Origin: CAJQQY01 sp964352225
GTDB taxonomy: Bacteria; Bacteroidota; Bacteroidia; Chitinophagales; Saprospiraceae
DNA length: 54,027 nucleotides
NCBI GenBank assembly: GCA_964352225.1
Contig: CAYGRM010000005.1
Location: 1-54,027 of the forward strand
Direction of reading: 5' to 3'
The notes under the pieces were generated by a model that saw only the letters and a list, made by a program, of their open reading frames with translations, was not told the origin of the DNA and did no database searches. Both the position numbers and the translations under genes were made by a program. Of this stretch, positions 25,310 through 34,205 are shown one piece after another. Each line of letters begins with the position of its first letter. Position 1 is the stretch's first letter.

Positions 25310-28300
25310 ATGAAAAAAACTACATTAGTTTTATTGCTATTATTCTGTGCTCTAGGTACCATGCTAGCACAGAGGACCATTACAGGTACGGTAACTGATA
25401 ATGAAGGGGAATCCCTCATCGGTGCAAGTATCATCGTAAAAGGTAGTGAAAATATTGGTACAACTTCGGACATAGATGGAAGTTATTCTTTAGAAGTTCC
25501 AGCTGGTTCAACTGTATTGATTTATTCCTACACAGGTTATGGAACGAAAGAGATGACCTTAGGTGCTTCCAATATTCTTAATGTTTCTCTTGACGAAGGT
25601 GTCCTAGTTGGAGAGGTTGTCGTAACTGCACTTGGAATTGAAAGAGAATCGAAAGATTTAGGATATAGTGTAGACAACGTAAGTTCTGAAGAGCTTACAA
25701 GAGCACGGGAGACTAATATTGTAAATGCCCTTCAAGGAAAAGTTACTGGTGTTCAAGTGAGCAATACTGGTGGTAACTTAGGAGGATCTTCTAAAGTTAT
25801 TATTCGAGGTGTAAACTCTTTGGCAGGAAGAAATAATCCACTTTGGGTTATTGATGGTGTACCATTTAATGATGCACAGAATCCAGGAGGTGATGCTAAC
25901 GGAATCTCAGGAAATCGTGATTTTGGTAATGGAGCATCCGTAGTAAACCCTGATGATATTGCTTCAATTAGTGTATTGAAAGGTGCGGCTGCAACTGCAC
26001 TTTATGGATCAAGAGCTGCTGCAGGAGCTATTTTGGTTACCACTAAGTCAGGAAAAGGAAATAAAAGTGGTGGACCAAGAGTTGAAGTTAACTCTTCTTA
26101 CCGTCAAGATAGATTGATGGTAACGCCTGATTATCAACAAGATTATGCAATGGGATCACAGTTCAAATATGATTCTAGTTCAGTTGGTTTTGACTGGGGA
26201 CCAAGAATCGTTGGGCAAACAGTAAATTCACTTCCAGTAACTGGAGAATCTGGGCCATTACAAGCTGTTGATGATAACGGGATCAATGAGTTCTTCGAAG
26301 TTGGAAACACTTTTATCAATAACTTTGCAATTTCTGATGGTAATGAAAGAATGAATTACCGATTAAGTTTAGGTGCATTGAACCAAACTGGAGTTATTCC
26401 AGCATCTAAATTAGATCGATATACAATTTCTTTGAAAGCAGGAGTTAAGCATTCTGATAAATTAAAAAGTGATTTTGGTATTCAATATATTACTACAAAA
26501 TCAGAAGGTACAGCAGCTGCAGGAGCAAATGATCCTAATATTATTGGTTTCAGCAGTTTCAGTAGTACTTTAGATCAAAGCTTATTCAAACCTTGGATCG
26601 ATGAAGATTTAGGAACTCAACTCAACCAATTGGCTCCTACTCAAAACAATCCATTCTGGATTCGTAACGAAAATAGAAATGATCGAGATGATTCAAGATT
26701 ATTAGCAAATTTTGCATTGACTTATACTCCTATCAAAGACTTAAGCTTCACAGGAAGAGTAGGTTATGATTTTGATCAGGATAATCGTTTCTTCTCTAAT
26801 AGAAAAGGAACTGCACAAAGAATCGTTGGAGATTTTACAGTTGATAATTTGAATAGAACTCAATTCAATATTGATATCATTGGTAACTACAGAGTAGATC
26901 TTAATGATGATTTCTCATTAGCTATTTTGGGAGGATTCAACTATAACCGAAGAGAGTTTTCTAGAGAAGGTTTAGCTTCTAATGATCTATTAGTTGCAGA
27001 ATTATTCTCTCCTGGAAATGCTGCTAATAATGTTGCTTCTAGAGATTTTAGTGAGCACATTCTATTCGGAGCATACTCATCTGTTGATTTAAGTTATAAA
27101 GATTATTTGACCTTAAACTTGACAGGTCGAAATGACTGGTCTTCTACTTTACCAATTGATAATAATTCATATTTCTATCCTTCTGCAAGTTTAGCATTTG
27201 TATTCTCAGATGCATTTAATTTGACAAGTGATGTATTCTCTTATGGTAAATTAAGAACAAGTTTTGCACAAGTAGGAAATGATACAGATCCATATCAGTT
27301 AAGTTTTAACTTTTTCCCAATTGCTTCGGCTAGTGGACAATACAGTTTGGATGTAAACTTCCCATTTGATGGTAGATTAGCATTTGCCAAAGCAAATACA
27401 ATTCCGCCAGCAGACTTATTACCAGAGCGTCAAAATAGTGTTGAGGTAGGAGCTGAATTGAAATTTTTTGATTACAAATTAGGTTTAGATATCGCATATT
27501 TTGCCACTCAAAACCTTGATCAAATCTTAAGATTACCTATTCCTCAAACTACAGGATTTGGATTTTTACGAACAAATGTAGGACAAGTGAATACTAGTGG
27601 AATTGAGTTTACAGTTGATGCAACTCCAATTAGTACTAAAATGTTCCAATGGAATACTGCAGTTAATTTCTCTTCTGCAAAAACAGAAGTTGTGGAATTA
27701 ACAGAAGGCGTTGACCGAATTCAATTAGCAAGTGCATTTACCTCTGTATCAGTACAAGCTGTTCAAGGTGGAGGTATTGAGTTATTCGCAACTCCATGGT
27801 TAAGAGATAGTACAACTAACCGACCAATCATCAACCCAGCTACTGGAGAAAGACAGGCAGGTGAATTAAGAAGCTTCGGTTCTGTATTACCTGATTTCAC
27901 GATGGGATTCGTTAACAACTTCTCAATTGGAGACTTCAATGTATCTTTTACAGTTGACTGGAGATCTGGTGGTGTAATGAAATCATCAACAGTTGAAAAC
28001 TTACAGAATGGTGGGTTAGTTCAAGAAACTACTCAGAATAGAGAAGGAACATTTATCGATAAAGAAGGTGTACTTCTTAATCCTGATGGAACAGTTAGAG
28101 ATAACGACATTCCATTGGCTAGTGCTCAAGCTTTCTGGACATCTCTTGATAATAATGGAGTTTCTGAAGCATCTATTTTTGATGCATCTTTCGTAAAATT
28201 AAGAGAGGTAGCAATAAGCTATAACTTGCCAAAATCATTATTAGAAAATGCAAAAATTAGCGGACTTTCCATTGGATTAGAAGCTAGAAACGTTGCATTA

Positions 28301-28432
28301 CTATGGTCAAAAGTACCTCACATTGATCCTGAGACTAACTTATTTGGATCAGGAGTTGACGGATTTGGAGTAGAGAGATCAAATATTTCTTCAACAAGAA
28401 GTATGGGTGTGAATTTAAAATTGACTTTCTAA
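25310..28432 (+). CDS. SusC/RagA-family TonB-linked outer-membrane transporter
   Basis: A 1040-aa paralogue of the transporter at 13343. Signal peptide and carboxypeptidase-regulatory-like domain (to about residue 105) are almost the same protein sequence as in the first copy (CALGTMLAQRTITGT, YTGYGTKEMTLGASN). The plug (GKVTGVQVSNTGGN, WVIDGVPFNDAQNPGGD) and barrel have diverged. It ends SMGVNLKLTF, the usual C-terminal aromatic. It imports an unidentified nutrient through the outer membrane with the SusD-like protein encoded 22 bases downstream. The ATG at 25310 is chosen; an upstream in-frame TTG would add MIS to the signal peptide. Confidence 0.95.
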   Translation: MKKTTLVLLLLFCALGTMLAQRTITGTVTDNEGESLIGASIIVKGSENIGTTSDIDGSYSLEVPAGSTVLIYSYTGYGTKEMTLGASNILNVSLDEGVLVGEVVVTALGIERESKDLGYSVDNVSSEELTRARETNIVNALQGKVTGVQVSNTGGNLGGSSKVIIRGVNSLAGRNNPLWVIDGVPFNDAQNPGGDANGISGNRDFGNGASVVNPDDIASISVLKGAAATALYGSRAAAGAILVTTKSGKGNKSGGPRVEVNSSYRQDRLMVTPDYQQDYAMGSQFKYDSSSVGFDWGPRIVGQTVNSLPVTGESGPLQAVDDNGINEFFEVGNTFINNFAISDGNERMNYRLSLGALNQTGVIPASKLDRYTISLKAGVKHSDKLKSDFGIQYITTKSEGTAAAGANDPNIIGFSSFSSTLDQSLFKPWIDEDLGTQLNQLAPTQNNPFWIRNENRNDRDDSRLLANFALTYTPIKDLSFTGRVGYDFDQDNRFFSNRKGTAQRIVGDFTVDNLNRTQFNIDIIGNYRVDLNDDFSLAILGGFNYNRREFSREGLASNDLLVAELFSPGNAANNVASRDFSEHILFGAYSSVDLSYKDYLTLNLTGRNDWSSTLPIDNNSYFYPSASLAFVFSDAFNLTSDVFSYGKLRTSFAQVGNDTDPYQLSFNFFPIASASGQYSLDVNFPFDGRLAFAKANTIPPADLLPERQNSVEVGAELKFFDYKLGLDIAYFATQNLDQILRLPIPQTTGFGFLRTNVGQVNTSGIEFTVDATPISTKMFQWNTAVNFSSAKTEVVELTEGVDRIQLASAFTSVSVQAVQGGGIELFATPWLRDSTTNRPIINPATGERQAGELRSFGSVLPDFTMGFVNNFSIGDFNVSFTVDWRSGGVMKSSTVENLQNGGLVQETTQNREGTFIDKEGVLLNPDGTVRDNDIPLASAQAFWTSLDNNGVSEASIFDASFVKLREVAISYNLPKSLLENAKISGLSIGLEARNVALLWSKVPHIDPETNLFGSGVDGFGVERSNISSTRSMGVNLKLTF

Positions 28433-28454
28433 AAATTTAAAACCAAGAAAAATT

Positions 28455-29873
28455 ATGAAATTTTTAAAAATATTTTCACTAATTCTATTGATCGGGGTAA
28501 TAGTTACCTCTTGTGAAGAAGCGTTAGATGTTAACACAGATCCATTGGTAGCAACCTCGGCTGATCCGAATGCCGTTTTACCTTTCGTATTTGTTCAGTA
28601 CTCTAATCGATATACCTCAGAATTAGGGACAAGAATGACAGATGTTCCTCAGCATATTGCTGCTTGTTTTAATAGTCCTCGTGCAGGTGCAACCGGTTCT
28701 ACTATTACTGGAAACACCTGGGGAATGTATTACACTCAAGTACTAGGGAACCTAGCATTAGTGGAAGCTGATGCCTTAGCTGGTGGAGCTGGTAATAACA
28801 ATATTGCAGCAATTGCTAAAATTTTCAAAGCAAAATCTTTCTTTGAATTAGCTTCAATTTGGGGAGACGTTCCTTTTACTCAAGCATTAGATGGGGTAAG
28901 ATTTCCAACACCTCAATTTGATGCTCAAGAAGATGTATTCAGAGGAGTATTAACTATCCTTGACGATGCAATTGCTTTAATCGATGCGATGCCTGCAGAT
29001 GTTGCAGATGTTTCTACTGGAGATCTTATCTACGGTGGTAATATGGATAACTGGAGAAGATGGGCTAACTCATTGAAATTAAGAGTGTTGATGATTCTTA
29101 GAAATAAGGATACCTCTGTTGATACAGAAATATCTAAAGTACTAACGGAACCAATGATTGAAGACAACAGTCAAGCAGCATTGATTAGATATGCTGATAA
29201 TGCAGCGGAAGCTAACTCATTTCAAAGATTGATCACTAATTTCTTTGGTGGAACAAGTGAATCATCTGGAGTTTACTCTCCAACTAGTGTTTCTTATGAT
29301 TTATTCAATCAGAATGGTGATCCAAGATTCACTCTAATGATTTCTGATCCAAATGCAAATGGTCCTGCTGATATGGGATTAGCTACTTTTGGTGCTCCAG
29401 GATCAACGGCACACGTTTCTAACGCTGTAGTTAGAAATGATATGCCTCATAATATGTTCTTACCTTCTGAGATTAGCTTTTACCGAGCTGAATTAGCTTT
29501 ATTAGGAGTATCAACTGATGATGCTCAAGCTGAATTCGAAAAAGGATTAAGACAAATTTGTGAATATTGGGGAGGAGATATACCAAATGCAACTGCAACA
29601 ATTGCAACTGCAGATATCGACAACTTTATCTCAAATATTGGAGCTGTAGATCTTCAGAAAGTTCATGAGCAACTTTACCTAGAGTCTTTCTTACGACCTA
29701 TCGTTGGATGGAATACTGTTAGAAGAACAAAAGTACCAACTATGCTTCCTGTACCAGGATCAGGGATTACAACCATCTTAAAACGGTTCAATTATCCACC
29801 GAATGAAGTTAGTTCTAATCCAAATACTCCTGCTAATTTACCAACGGACACACCAATGTGGTTTGAAAATTAG
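28455..29873 (+). CDS. SusD-like (SusD-like_2) surface lipoprotein
   Basis: A 472-aa SusD/RagB-type lipoprotein. Lipobox VIVTSC (Cys20) is followed by EEALD, matching the acidic surface-export pattern. Helical TPR-like motifs typical of the group include AAIAKIFKAKSFFELASIWGD and WRRWANSLKLRVLMI, and the end reads RFNYPPNEVSSNPNTPAN. It is the partner of the immediately preceding SusC. It is shorter than the SusD-like protein of the first locus, lacks that protein's Cys-rich insertion and has its own ligand face, so the two systems probably bind different substrates. Confidence 0.92.
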   Translation: MKFLKIFSLILLIGVIVTSCEEALDVNTDPLVATSADPNAVLPFVFVQYSNRYTSELGTRMTDVPQHIAACFNSPRAGATGSTITGNTWGMYYTQVLGNLALVEADALAGGAGNNNIAAIAKIFKAKSFFELASIWGDVPFTQALDGVRFPTPQFDAQEDVFRGVLTILDDAIALIDAMPADVADVSTGDLIYGGNMDNWRRWANSLKLRVLMILRNKDTSVDTEISKVLTEPMIEDNSQAALIRYADNAAEANSFQRLITNFFGGTSESSGVYSPTSVSYDLFNQNGDPRFTLMISDPNANGPADMGLATFGAPGSTAHVSNAVVRNDMPHNMFLPSEISFYRAELALLGVSTDDAQAEFEKGLRQICEYWGGDIPNATATIATADIDNFISNIGAVDLQKVHEQLYLESFLRPIVGWNTVRRTKVPTMLPVPGSGITTILKRFNYPPNEVSSNPNTPANLPTDTPMWFEN

Positions 29874-29907
29874 TACGCATTTTATTAAAATTTAAAATAA
29901 GAAAATC

Positions 29908-30420
29908 ATGAAATTTAATTTTAAATATACTTTGTTCTTCTTCAGCTTACTAATCCTTTCGGCGTGTGGAAACGAGTACGATACCGAAGAGTATTTTGAC
30001 CTTGAAGAATTACCAAACTATGTCGCTTTTGGTGATGGAACGACTAACAATGCAGTTTTAGCAACTGTTGTAGTCCCTGAGGATGCAGGAAGTGCTTCTT
30101 TTATTATCGAGGCTCCTGCAGGAACATTATCTGACATCAATATTACCTATGAAATTACTGGTTCAGCGGTAGCTGGTGTTGATTATAACATCGCAAATGC
30201 TGGATCTATCACATTAGCAACTAATACCAATGACTTCCTAAACAGAGATCAAGTATCATTAGATATTGAAATCTTAACTGACGGAGTTGTAGATGGTACT
30301 AAAACCTTAACTTTAACTTTGACTTCTGCTAGTAATGCTGAAGGAAGTCTTGCTGTTGGAAGAGGTGGTACTGATTTCTTGAAGTCAGCTAATTTGGAAA
30401 TTACTGATGTAGATATGTAA
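29908..30420 (+). CDS. small surface lipoprotein with Calx-beta-like fold
   Basis: A 170-aa predicted lipoprotein (lipobox LILSAC, Cys20, followed by GNEYDTEEYFD). The mature part resembles a single Calx-beta or DUF4843-type beta-sandwich: VVPEDAGSASFIIEAP, VAGVDYNI, and a final DGTKTLTLTLTSASNAE. This family assignment is tentative. It is the third gene of the second SusCD operon and probably an accessory binding protein there. A strong terminator follows 73 bases later. Confidence 0.65.
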   Translation: MKFNFKYTLFFFSLLILSACGNEYDTEEYFDLEELPNYVAFGDGTTNNAVLATVVVPEDAGSASFIIEAPAGTLSDINITYEITGSAVAGVDYNIANAGSITLATNTNDFLNRDQVSLDIEILTDGVVDGTKTLTLTLTSASNAEGSLAVGRGGTDFLKSANLEITDVDM

Positions 30421-30493
30421 TTAATTACAGTAACATTTGAATATTCAGATGTAGGTTATAAATTTATTTAAAACCTATTTCTCTGAAAATAGA

Positions 30494-30525
30494 AAAGAGG
30501 AAGTCATTCATTTGACTTCCTCTTT
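30494..30525. terminator. bidirectional intrinsic terminator
   Basis: A perfect 13-bp stem (AAAGAGGAAGTCA with TGACTTCCTCTTT), a 6-base loop, and T-rich DNA on the plus side. It lies between the second SusCD operon and the convergent TonB-domain gene. Confidence 0.9.
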
Positions 30526-30546
30526 CTTTTTTTAATATCCTCAATA

Positions 30547-31002
30547 TTAGTATTTAATCTGAATAGTATATCCTCCATCCTTCTTCTTCCCGGGTGGGGT
30601 TTCTTCTTTCTTGGAAGGAGTAATCGTATAGGAATAATTCGTTTGAGCGATAACTTGTTGAATTGGCTTTTCTTTTTTCTTTGATAATCTAAAATGGATT
30701 TGAATATCTTTAAAAAACTTGATCTTGACCCTTCTATTTTTAGGTGCTTCAAATTTCAATAATTTCACCACTCGTTGTGCTTCTTCATCGCAACCATATC
30801 CCAAACTTTTAACTACCTTAGTTTCTATTACCTCTCCTTTATAATTAATCGTGTATTTGATATAAACAGTTCCCTCGATTTTCTCTTGCAATGCCGCTTT
30901 TGGGTATTTTTTATTTTGGGAAATGAACTCTCTCATGGCCTTTAAGCCTCCTTCATAAAATGGATTTTTAATAAAATGTTTGCCTTTTCTTTCTTTTTGC
31001 AT
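30547..31002 (-). CDS. stand-alone TonB C-terminal-domain protein
   Basis: A 151-aa protein whose residues 15-100 match the TonB C-terminal domain (YPKAALQEKIEGTVYIKYTI, GEVIETKVVKSLGYGCDEEAQRV). Normal energy transducers have an N-terminal membrane helix and a Pro-rich linker. This protein begins with a short basic stretch and has neither helix nor signal peptide, and it ends in a Lys/Pro-rich tail (TPPGKKKDGG). It may be a soluble remnant or a protein using the fold for another purpose. It lies next to a SusCD operon but reads in the opposite direction, so any link to that transporter is speculative. Confidence 0.75.
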   Translation of the reverse strand: MQKERKGKHFIKNPFYEGGLKAMREFISQNKKYPKAALQEKIEGTVYIKYTINYKGEVIETKVVKSLGYGCDEEAQRVVKLLKFEAPKNRRVKIKFFKDIQIHFRLSKKKEKPIQQVIAQTNYSYTITPSKKEETPPGKKKDGGYTIQIKY

Positions 31003-31013
31003 GAGTTTTATTT

Positions 31014-31139
31014 TTAGATCGCTTCGCTGTCAGAGGTCAGACCGGTCGCTTTGCTCCCTGTCAGAGGTCAGACTGACTATAGTAACTTGGAATAGTTATC
31101 TACATCATCCGTCTGACCTGCGAAAACATAGCGATCTAA
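31014..31139. repeat. 126-bp complex inverted/direct repeat element
   Basis: Outer arms TTAGATCGCT (31014-31023) and AGCGATCTAA (31130-31139) are perfect inverted repeats. Inside, AGGTCAGAC occurs at 31034-31042 and again at 31065-31073, and both can pair with GTCTGACCT at 31111-31119. The longer GTCAGAGGTCAGAC is a 31-base-spaced direct repeat. Two alternative stems are therefore possible. The element lies between the starts of the divergent TonB-domain gene and rpsU. Confidence 0.7.
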
Positions 31140-31184
31140 TTAAAAAATAATGAAAAACAATTTCCATTCTTAAAATAATTCACT

Positions 31185-31192
31185 TATCTTTG
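31185..31192 (+). promoter_or_regulatory. putative promoter of rpsU
   Basis: TATCTTTG fits TAnnTTTG exactly, 39 bases before the rpsU ATG and just beyond the inverted-repeat element. Confidence 0.6.
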
Positions 31193-31230
31193 CAGTCCAA
31201 TTTTAAAAAATTAAACTAAATATAACATTT

Positions 31231-31419
31231 ATGCTAATTATTGATGTAAAAGATAGCGATTCAATTGACAGAGCACTTAAAGTGTATAAACGTAAATTTA
31301 TCAAAACAGGTACACTAAAAGAATTACGTAGAAGAAAAGAATTCGTAAAACCGTCTGTAAGACGAAGAGCGGAAATGTTGAAAGCTGCTTACAAATTGAA
31401 AAATTACGGAGGAGAATAG
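31231..31419 (+). CDS. rpsU: 30S ribosomal protein bS21
   Basis: A 62-aa, strongly basic protein matching bS21 along its length (SIDRALKVYKRKFIKTG, then ELRRRKEFVKPSVRRR). It binds the 30S platform near the Shine-Dalgarno helix. In Bacteroidota bS21 is involved in the phylum's unusual handling of the anti-Shine-Dalgarno sequence. It heads the conserved order rpsU-xerC-hpf. Confidence 0.96.
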   Translation: MLIIDVKDSDSIDRALKVYKRKFIKTGTLKELRRRKEFVKPSVRRRAEMLKAAYKLKNYGGE

Positions 31420-31498
31420 TCTTTTTGCTTTTGCAAAGGTATTTTTCTAATTTGAGTAAGCAAATACTTTTATTTCGTAACCGCTTATAATAATTAGA

Positions 31499-32398
31499 AT
31501 GGACATTACCGTCTTTTTAAAATACCTTAAATTAGAGAAAAGATTTTCTGCGCATACCATTAAAGCGTACAAAAGCGATTTACTACAATTTTTCGCTTAC
31601 CTCGAAGAAACATATAGCCTAACTTCCATCTTGGAAGTTAGGCATTTCCATATCAGGGCATGGATAGTCGAGCTCATGCAAAATAAGATCACTCCTAGAT
31701 CTATCAATCGAAAGCTTTCCACTTTTAAGACTTATTTCAAATTTTTAAAACGACGAAAAGAGATTCAAGAGAATCCAATGCTAAAAGTAATTGCTCCGAA
31801 AGTAGGCAAACGCCTTCCTGTGGTGGTCAAGGAAATTGAGTTGGAAAATTTGTTTGAGAAAATAAATTTTGGAGAAGGTTATGCAGCTGTTCGAGATGAA
31901 ATGGTGATGGAGATGCTTTACAGTACAGGCATGCGACGTTCCGAGTTAATCAATTTGACACCTAATGACTTAGATTTTTACAATAATCAAGTAAAAGTTT
32001 TGGGAAAAGGAAATAAAGAAAGGCTAATACCTTTTGCTCGACCATTGGCTGAACGCTTGAAAAATTATTTAGACATCAGAAATGATGAATTTAGCTTAGG
32101 GGCAACAGGGCCGCTTTTTTTAACTGAAAAAGGAAAAGTAATGTATCCCAAATTAGTCTATAATTTGGTCAAAAAATACTTATCCCAAATTACCACCGTT
32201 GAGCAACGAAGTCCCCATGTTTTAAGGCATTCCTTTGCTACTCACCTATCAAATAATGGCGCAGATTTGAACGCCATCAAAGAACTATTAGGACATTCTA
32301 GCCTAGCTGCCACCCAAGTTTACACTCATAATTCCATAGAAAAATTAAAAAAAGTGTATCAACAAGCTCATCCCAAAGCGAAAAAAAAATCTGAGTAA
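31499..32398 (+). CDS. xerC: tyrosine recombinase XerC/XerD
   Basis: A 299-aa site-specific tyrosine recombinase. An N-terminal SAM-like core-binding domain (residues 1-85) is followed by the catalytic domain with all expected residues: Arg in STGMRRSELINL, Lys in LGKGNKERLIPF, HVLRHSFATHL, the His of LLGHSSL, and the Tyr nucleophile in TQVYTHNS. Length and full conservation fit chromosome-dimer resolution at dif, and the rpsU-xerC-hpf neighbourhood is typical for the chromosomal copy, not a phage integrase. Whether it should be named XerC or XerD cannot be settled from sequence alone. Confidence 0.9.
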   Translation: MDITVFLKYLKLEKRFSAHTIKAYKSDLLQFFAYLEETYSLTSILEVRHFHIRAWIVELMQNKITPRSINRKLSTFKTYFKFLKRRKEIQENPMLKVIAPKVGKRLPVVVKEIELENLFEKINFGEGYAAVRDEMVMEMLYSTGMRRSELINLTPNDLDFYNNQVKVLGKGNKERLIPFARPLAERLKNYLDIRNDEFSLGATGPLFLTEKGKVMYPKLVYNLVKKYLSQITTVEQRSPHVLRHSFATHLSNNGADLNAIKELLGHSSLAATQVYTHNSIEKLKKVYQQAHPKAKKKSE

Positions 32399-32799
32399 GA
32401 ATTGTTACATCCTAAATATTGTCCTTCCCTCTTTTTCATATCCTTGTTTTTCACAATAACCTTTATAAACATTGAGTTAAATCCTTCTTAGAACTTTCAT
32501 TTATTTCATTTGTTATTATAACATATTAGTATTATTTTGTTCTGACAAAGTTGAATTGTGTCACACATTCTTCTGGCAAAGTTTTCCTTTTTGAAACTAA
32601 AAACCTAGATTAGTTTTAGTTAAAATAACAATGAACAAAATTATTCATCGTTATTATTTTTATTAGAGGTGCTTTGAAAATATTTTAATTAAAAAAGAAC
32701 CTTATTTTTTCACCATTTAAAAACCAACTGCCTATGTAGCACCAACTCAGGATTAAAATTACTTACCTATTTTTTAACAGTTTAAAAATTACGATACGA
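32399..32799 (+). other. 401-base region between xerC and hpf
   Basis: No gene or tRNA is seen. Two small inverted repeats lie in the second half. AACTAAAA (32595-32602) pairs with TTTTAGTT (32614-32621). A 12-bp stem with one mismatch (32624-32635 and 32644-32655) runs into T-rich DNA and could end read-through from xerC. In many Bacteroidota hpf is transcribed separately under stationary-phase control, and the length of this gap is consistent with that. Confidence 0.45.
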
Positions 32800-33099
32800 A
32801 TGAAAGTACATACTCAATCACTACACTTCTCAGCGGACAAGAACTTAATCATGTTCATAGAAAAAAAATTAGGTAAACTAACACAGCTCTTCGATCGAAT
32901 TATAGATGCTGATGTTGTTCTCAAATTAGAAAATTCAGGCCAAATCAAAGATAAAGTAGCTGAAGTAAAAATTACACTTCCTGGAAGTGTACTTTATGTA
33001 AAAGAATCCAATAAATCATTTGAGGCTTCTATCGACAGCGCAACTTCAACTTTAAAGCGGCAACTTATAAAATACAAAGAAAGACGAACTAAAAAATAA
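32800..33099 (+). CDS. hpf: ribosome hibernation-promoting factor (short HPF/RaiA)
   Basis: A 99-aa single-domain protein of the HPF/RaiA (sigma-54 modulation) family. It has a two-helix, beta-sheet plan: KVHTQSLHFSADKNLIMFIEKKLGKL, then VVLKLENSG, then LYVKESNKSFEASIDSATSTLKRQLIKYKER. Such factors bind the 30S decoding centre to stop translation in stationary phase. It lacks the C-terminal dimerisation domain of long HPF. It lies downstream of rpsU and xerC as usual in the phylum, with a good terminator behind it. Confidence 0.93.
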   Translation: MKVHTQSLHFSADKNLIMFIEKKLGKLTQLFDRIIDADVVLKLENSGQIKDKVAEVKITLPGSVLYVKESNKSFEASIDSATSTLKRQLIKYKERRTKK

Positions 33100-33124
33100 T
33101 TTAGCTGTCTAGATCTTGTAAAAA

Positions 33125-33160
33125 AAAAGAGTTTGTACTTAGCGAAGTACAAACTCTTTT
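33125..33160. terminator. bidirectional intrinsic terminator
   Basis: A perfect 16-bp stem (AAAAGAGTTTGTACTT and its complement) with the 4-base loop AGCG. A-run and T-run ends allow function for hpf and the convergent PLP enzyme gene. Confidence 0.93.
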
Positions 33161-33191
33161 TTGATTTTAATTTGTTGTTTGTTAATTGATT

Positions 33192-34205
33192 TTATATAAA
33201 TCCTTGTTCTTTCATCCATCCATCATTATACACAGAACTTAAGTATTTACTACCATGATCAGCAGAAACCATTACCACTAAATCATCTTCTTTCCAATCT
33301 TTCTTTTGTTGAATTGCTTGCATTACAGCTCCTGAAGAATACCCCAAAAATAATCCTTCTCGACTGGCACAAGATCTAGTCATATGAGCTGAATCCAAAT
33401 CATTTACTCGAATAAAGTAATCAATCACGTCAAAATCAACATTTCCTGGAATGATACTTTTCCCTAATCCTTCAATTTTATATGGATGAATTTCACTATC
33501 ATCGAAAACACCCGTTTCATGGTATTTTTTTAAGACAGAACCTTTTGCATCAACTCCGATTACTTCAATATTTGGATTTTGCTCAACTAAATATCTTGCT
33601 GTCCCACAAAGTGTCCCACCTGTTCCAACAGCAGCTACAATGTGTGTAATTTTCCCTTCTGTTTGCTCCCAAATTTCAGGACCAGTTCCATGATAATGAG
33701 CTAAATTATTATCTGGATTAAAATTTTGATTAGTATAATATGCTCCCTCTATTTCATTGGCCAATCGAACTGCTTGAGAATAATATGACCTTGGATCTTC
33801 TGGTTTAACTTTCGATGGACACAAAATTACTTCTGCTCCTAATGCCTTCAAGGCATTAACCTTTTCAGCTGAAGCTTTATCTGCCACGGTCAAAACACAT
33901 CGATATCCTTTGATGGCACAAATCATCGCCAAAGCATACCCCGTATTCCCCGAAGTAGCATCAATTACAGTACCTCCAGGTTCCAGTAATCCACTTCTTT
34001 CTGCCTTTTCAATCATATAAGCTGCAATTCGATCTTTGGCAGAAAGTCCAGGGTTAAAACACTCTAGTTTTACATAAACATTGGTATGAAGATCTTTGGA
34101 CAAATGCCGTAATTTAACAAGTGGAGTATTTCCAATAGCTTTAGTAATATTTCGATATGCTCCCTTCTGGATTCTTTGCTCTATTTCGGAGGTCAATTTT
34201 GTCAT
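33192..34205 (-). CDS. PLP-dependent cystathionine beta-synthase/cysteine synthase-like enzyme
   Basis: A 337-aa fold-type II PLP enzyme. The Schiff-base Lys is K57 in LSAKDRIAAYMIEKAE, the cofactor carboxylate loop TSGNTG is at 84-89, and the phosphate loop GTGGT is further on. Features closer to cystathionine beta-synthase than to plain O-acetylserine sulfhydrylase are the IEGLGKSIIP segment and the ending SVYNDGWM, which matches SD-x-W in CBS. The C-terminal CBS regulatory domains are absent, so this is the catalytic core only. It may make cystathionine from homocysteine and serine, or cysteine from an activated serine; the substrate is undecided. A monocistronic unit with a shared terminator. 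Confidence 0.85.
   Translation of the reverse strand: MTKLTSEIEQRIQKGAYRNITKAIGNTPLVKLRHLSKDLHTNVYVKLECFNPGLSAKDRIAAYMIEKAERSGLLEPGGTVIDATSGNTGYALAMICAIKGYRCVLTVADKASAEKVNALKALGAEVILCPSKVKPEDPRSYYSQAVRLANEIEGAYYTNQNFNPDNNLAHYHGTGPEIWEQTEGKITHIVAAVGTGGTLCGTARYLVEQNPNIEVIGVDAKGSVLKKYHETGVFDDSEIHPYKIEGLGKSIIPGNVDFDVIDYFIRVNDLDSAHMTRSCASREGLFLGYSSGAVMQAIQQKKDWKEDDLVVMVSADHGSKYLSSVYNDGWMKEQGFI

Noticed and set aside
30504..30752. 82-residue basic open frame on the minus strand
   Set aside because: It overlaps the TonB-domain gene in another frame and its composition is a low-complexity Lys/Arg run caused by the A-rich strand.
31499..32398. Tyrosine recombinase as a phage or island integrase
   Set aside because: Full XerC/D length and motifs, the rpsU-xerC-hpf order, and no attachment-site repeats or phage genes nearby. 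It is the housekeeping recombinase.
32399..32799. tRNA or small gene between xerC and hpf
   Set aside because: Some Bacteroidota have RNA genes near hpf, but no cloverleaf or T-loop motif was found here, only small hairpins.
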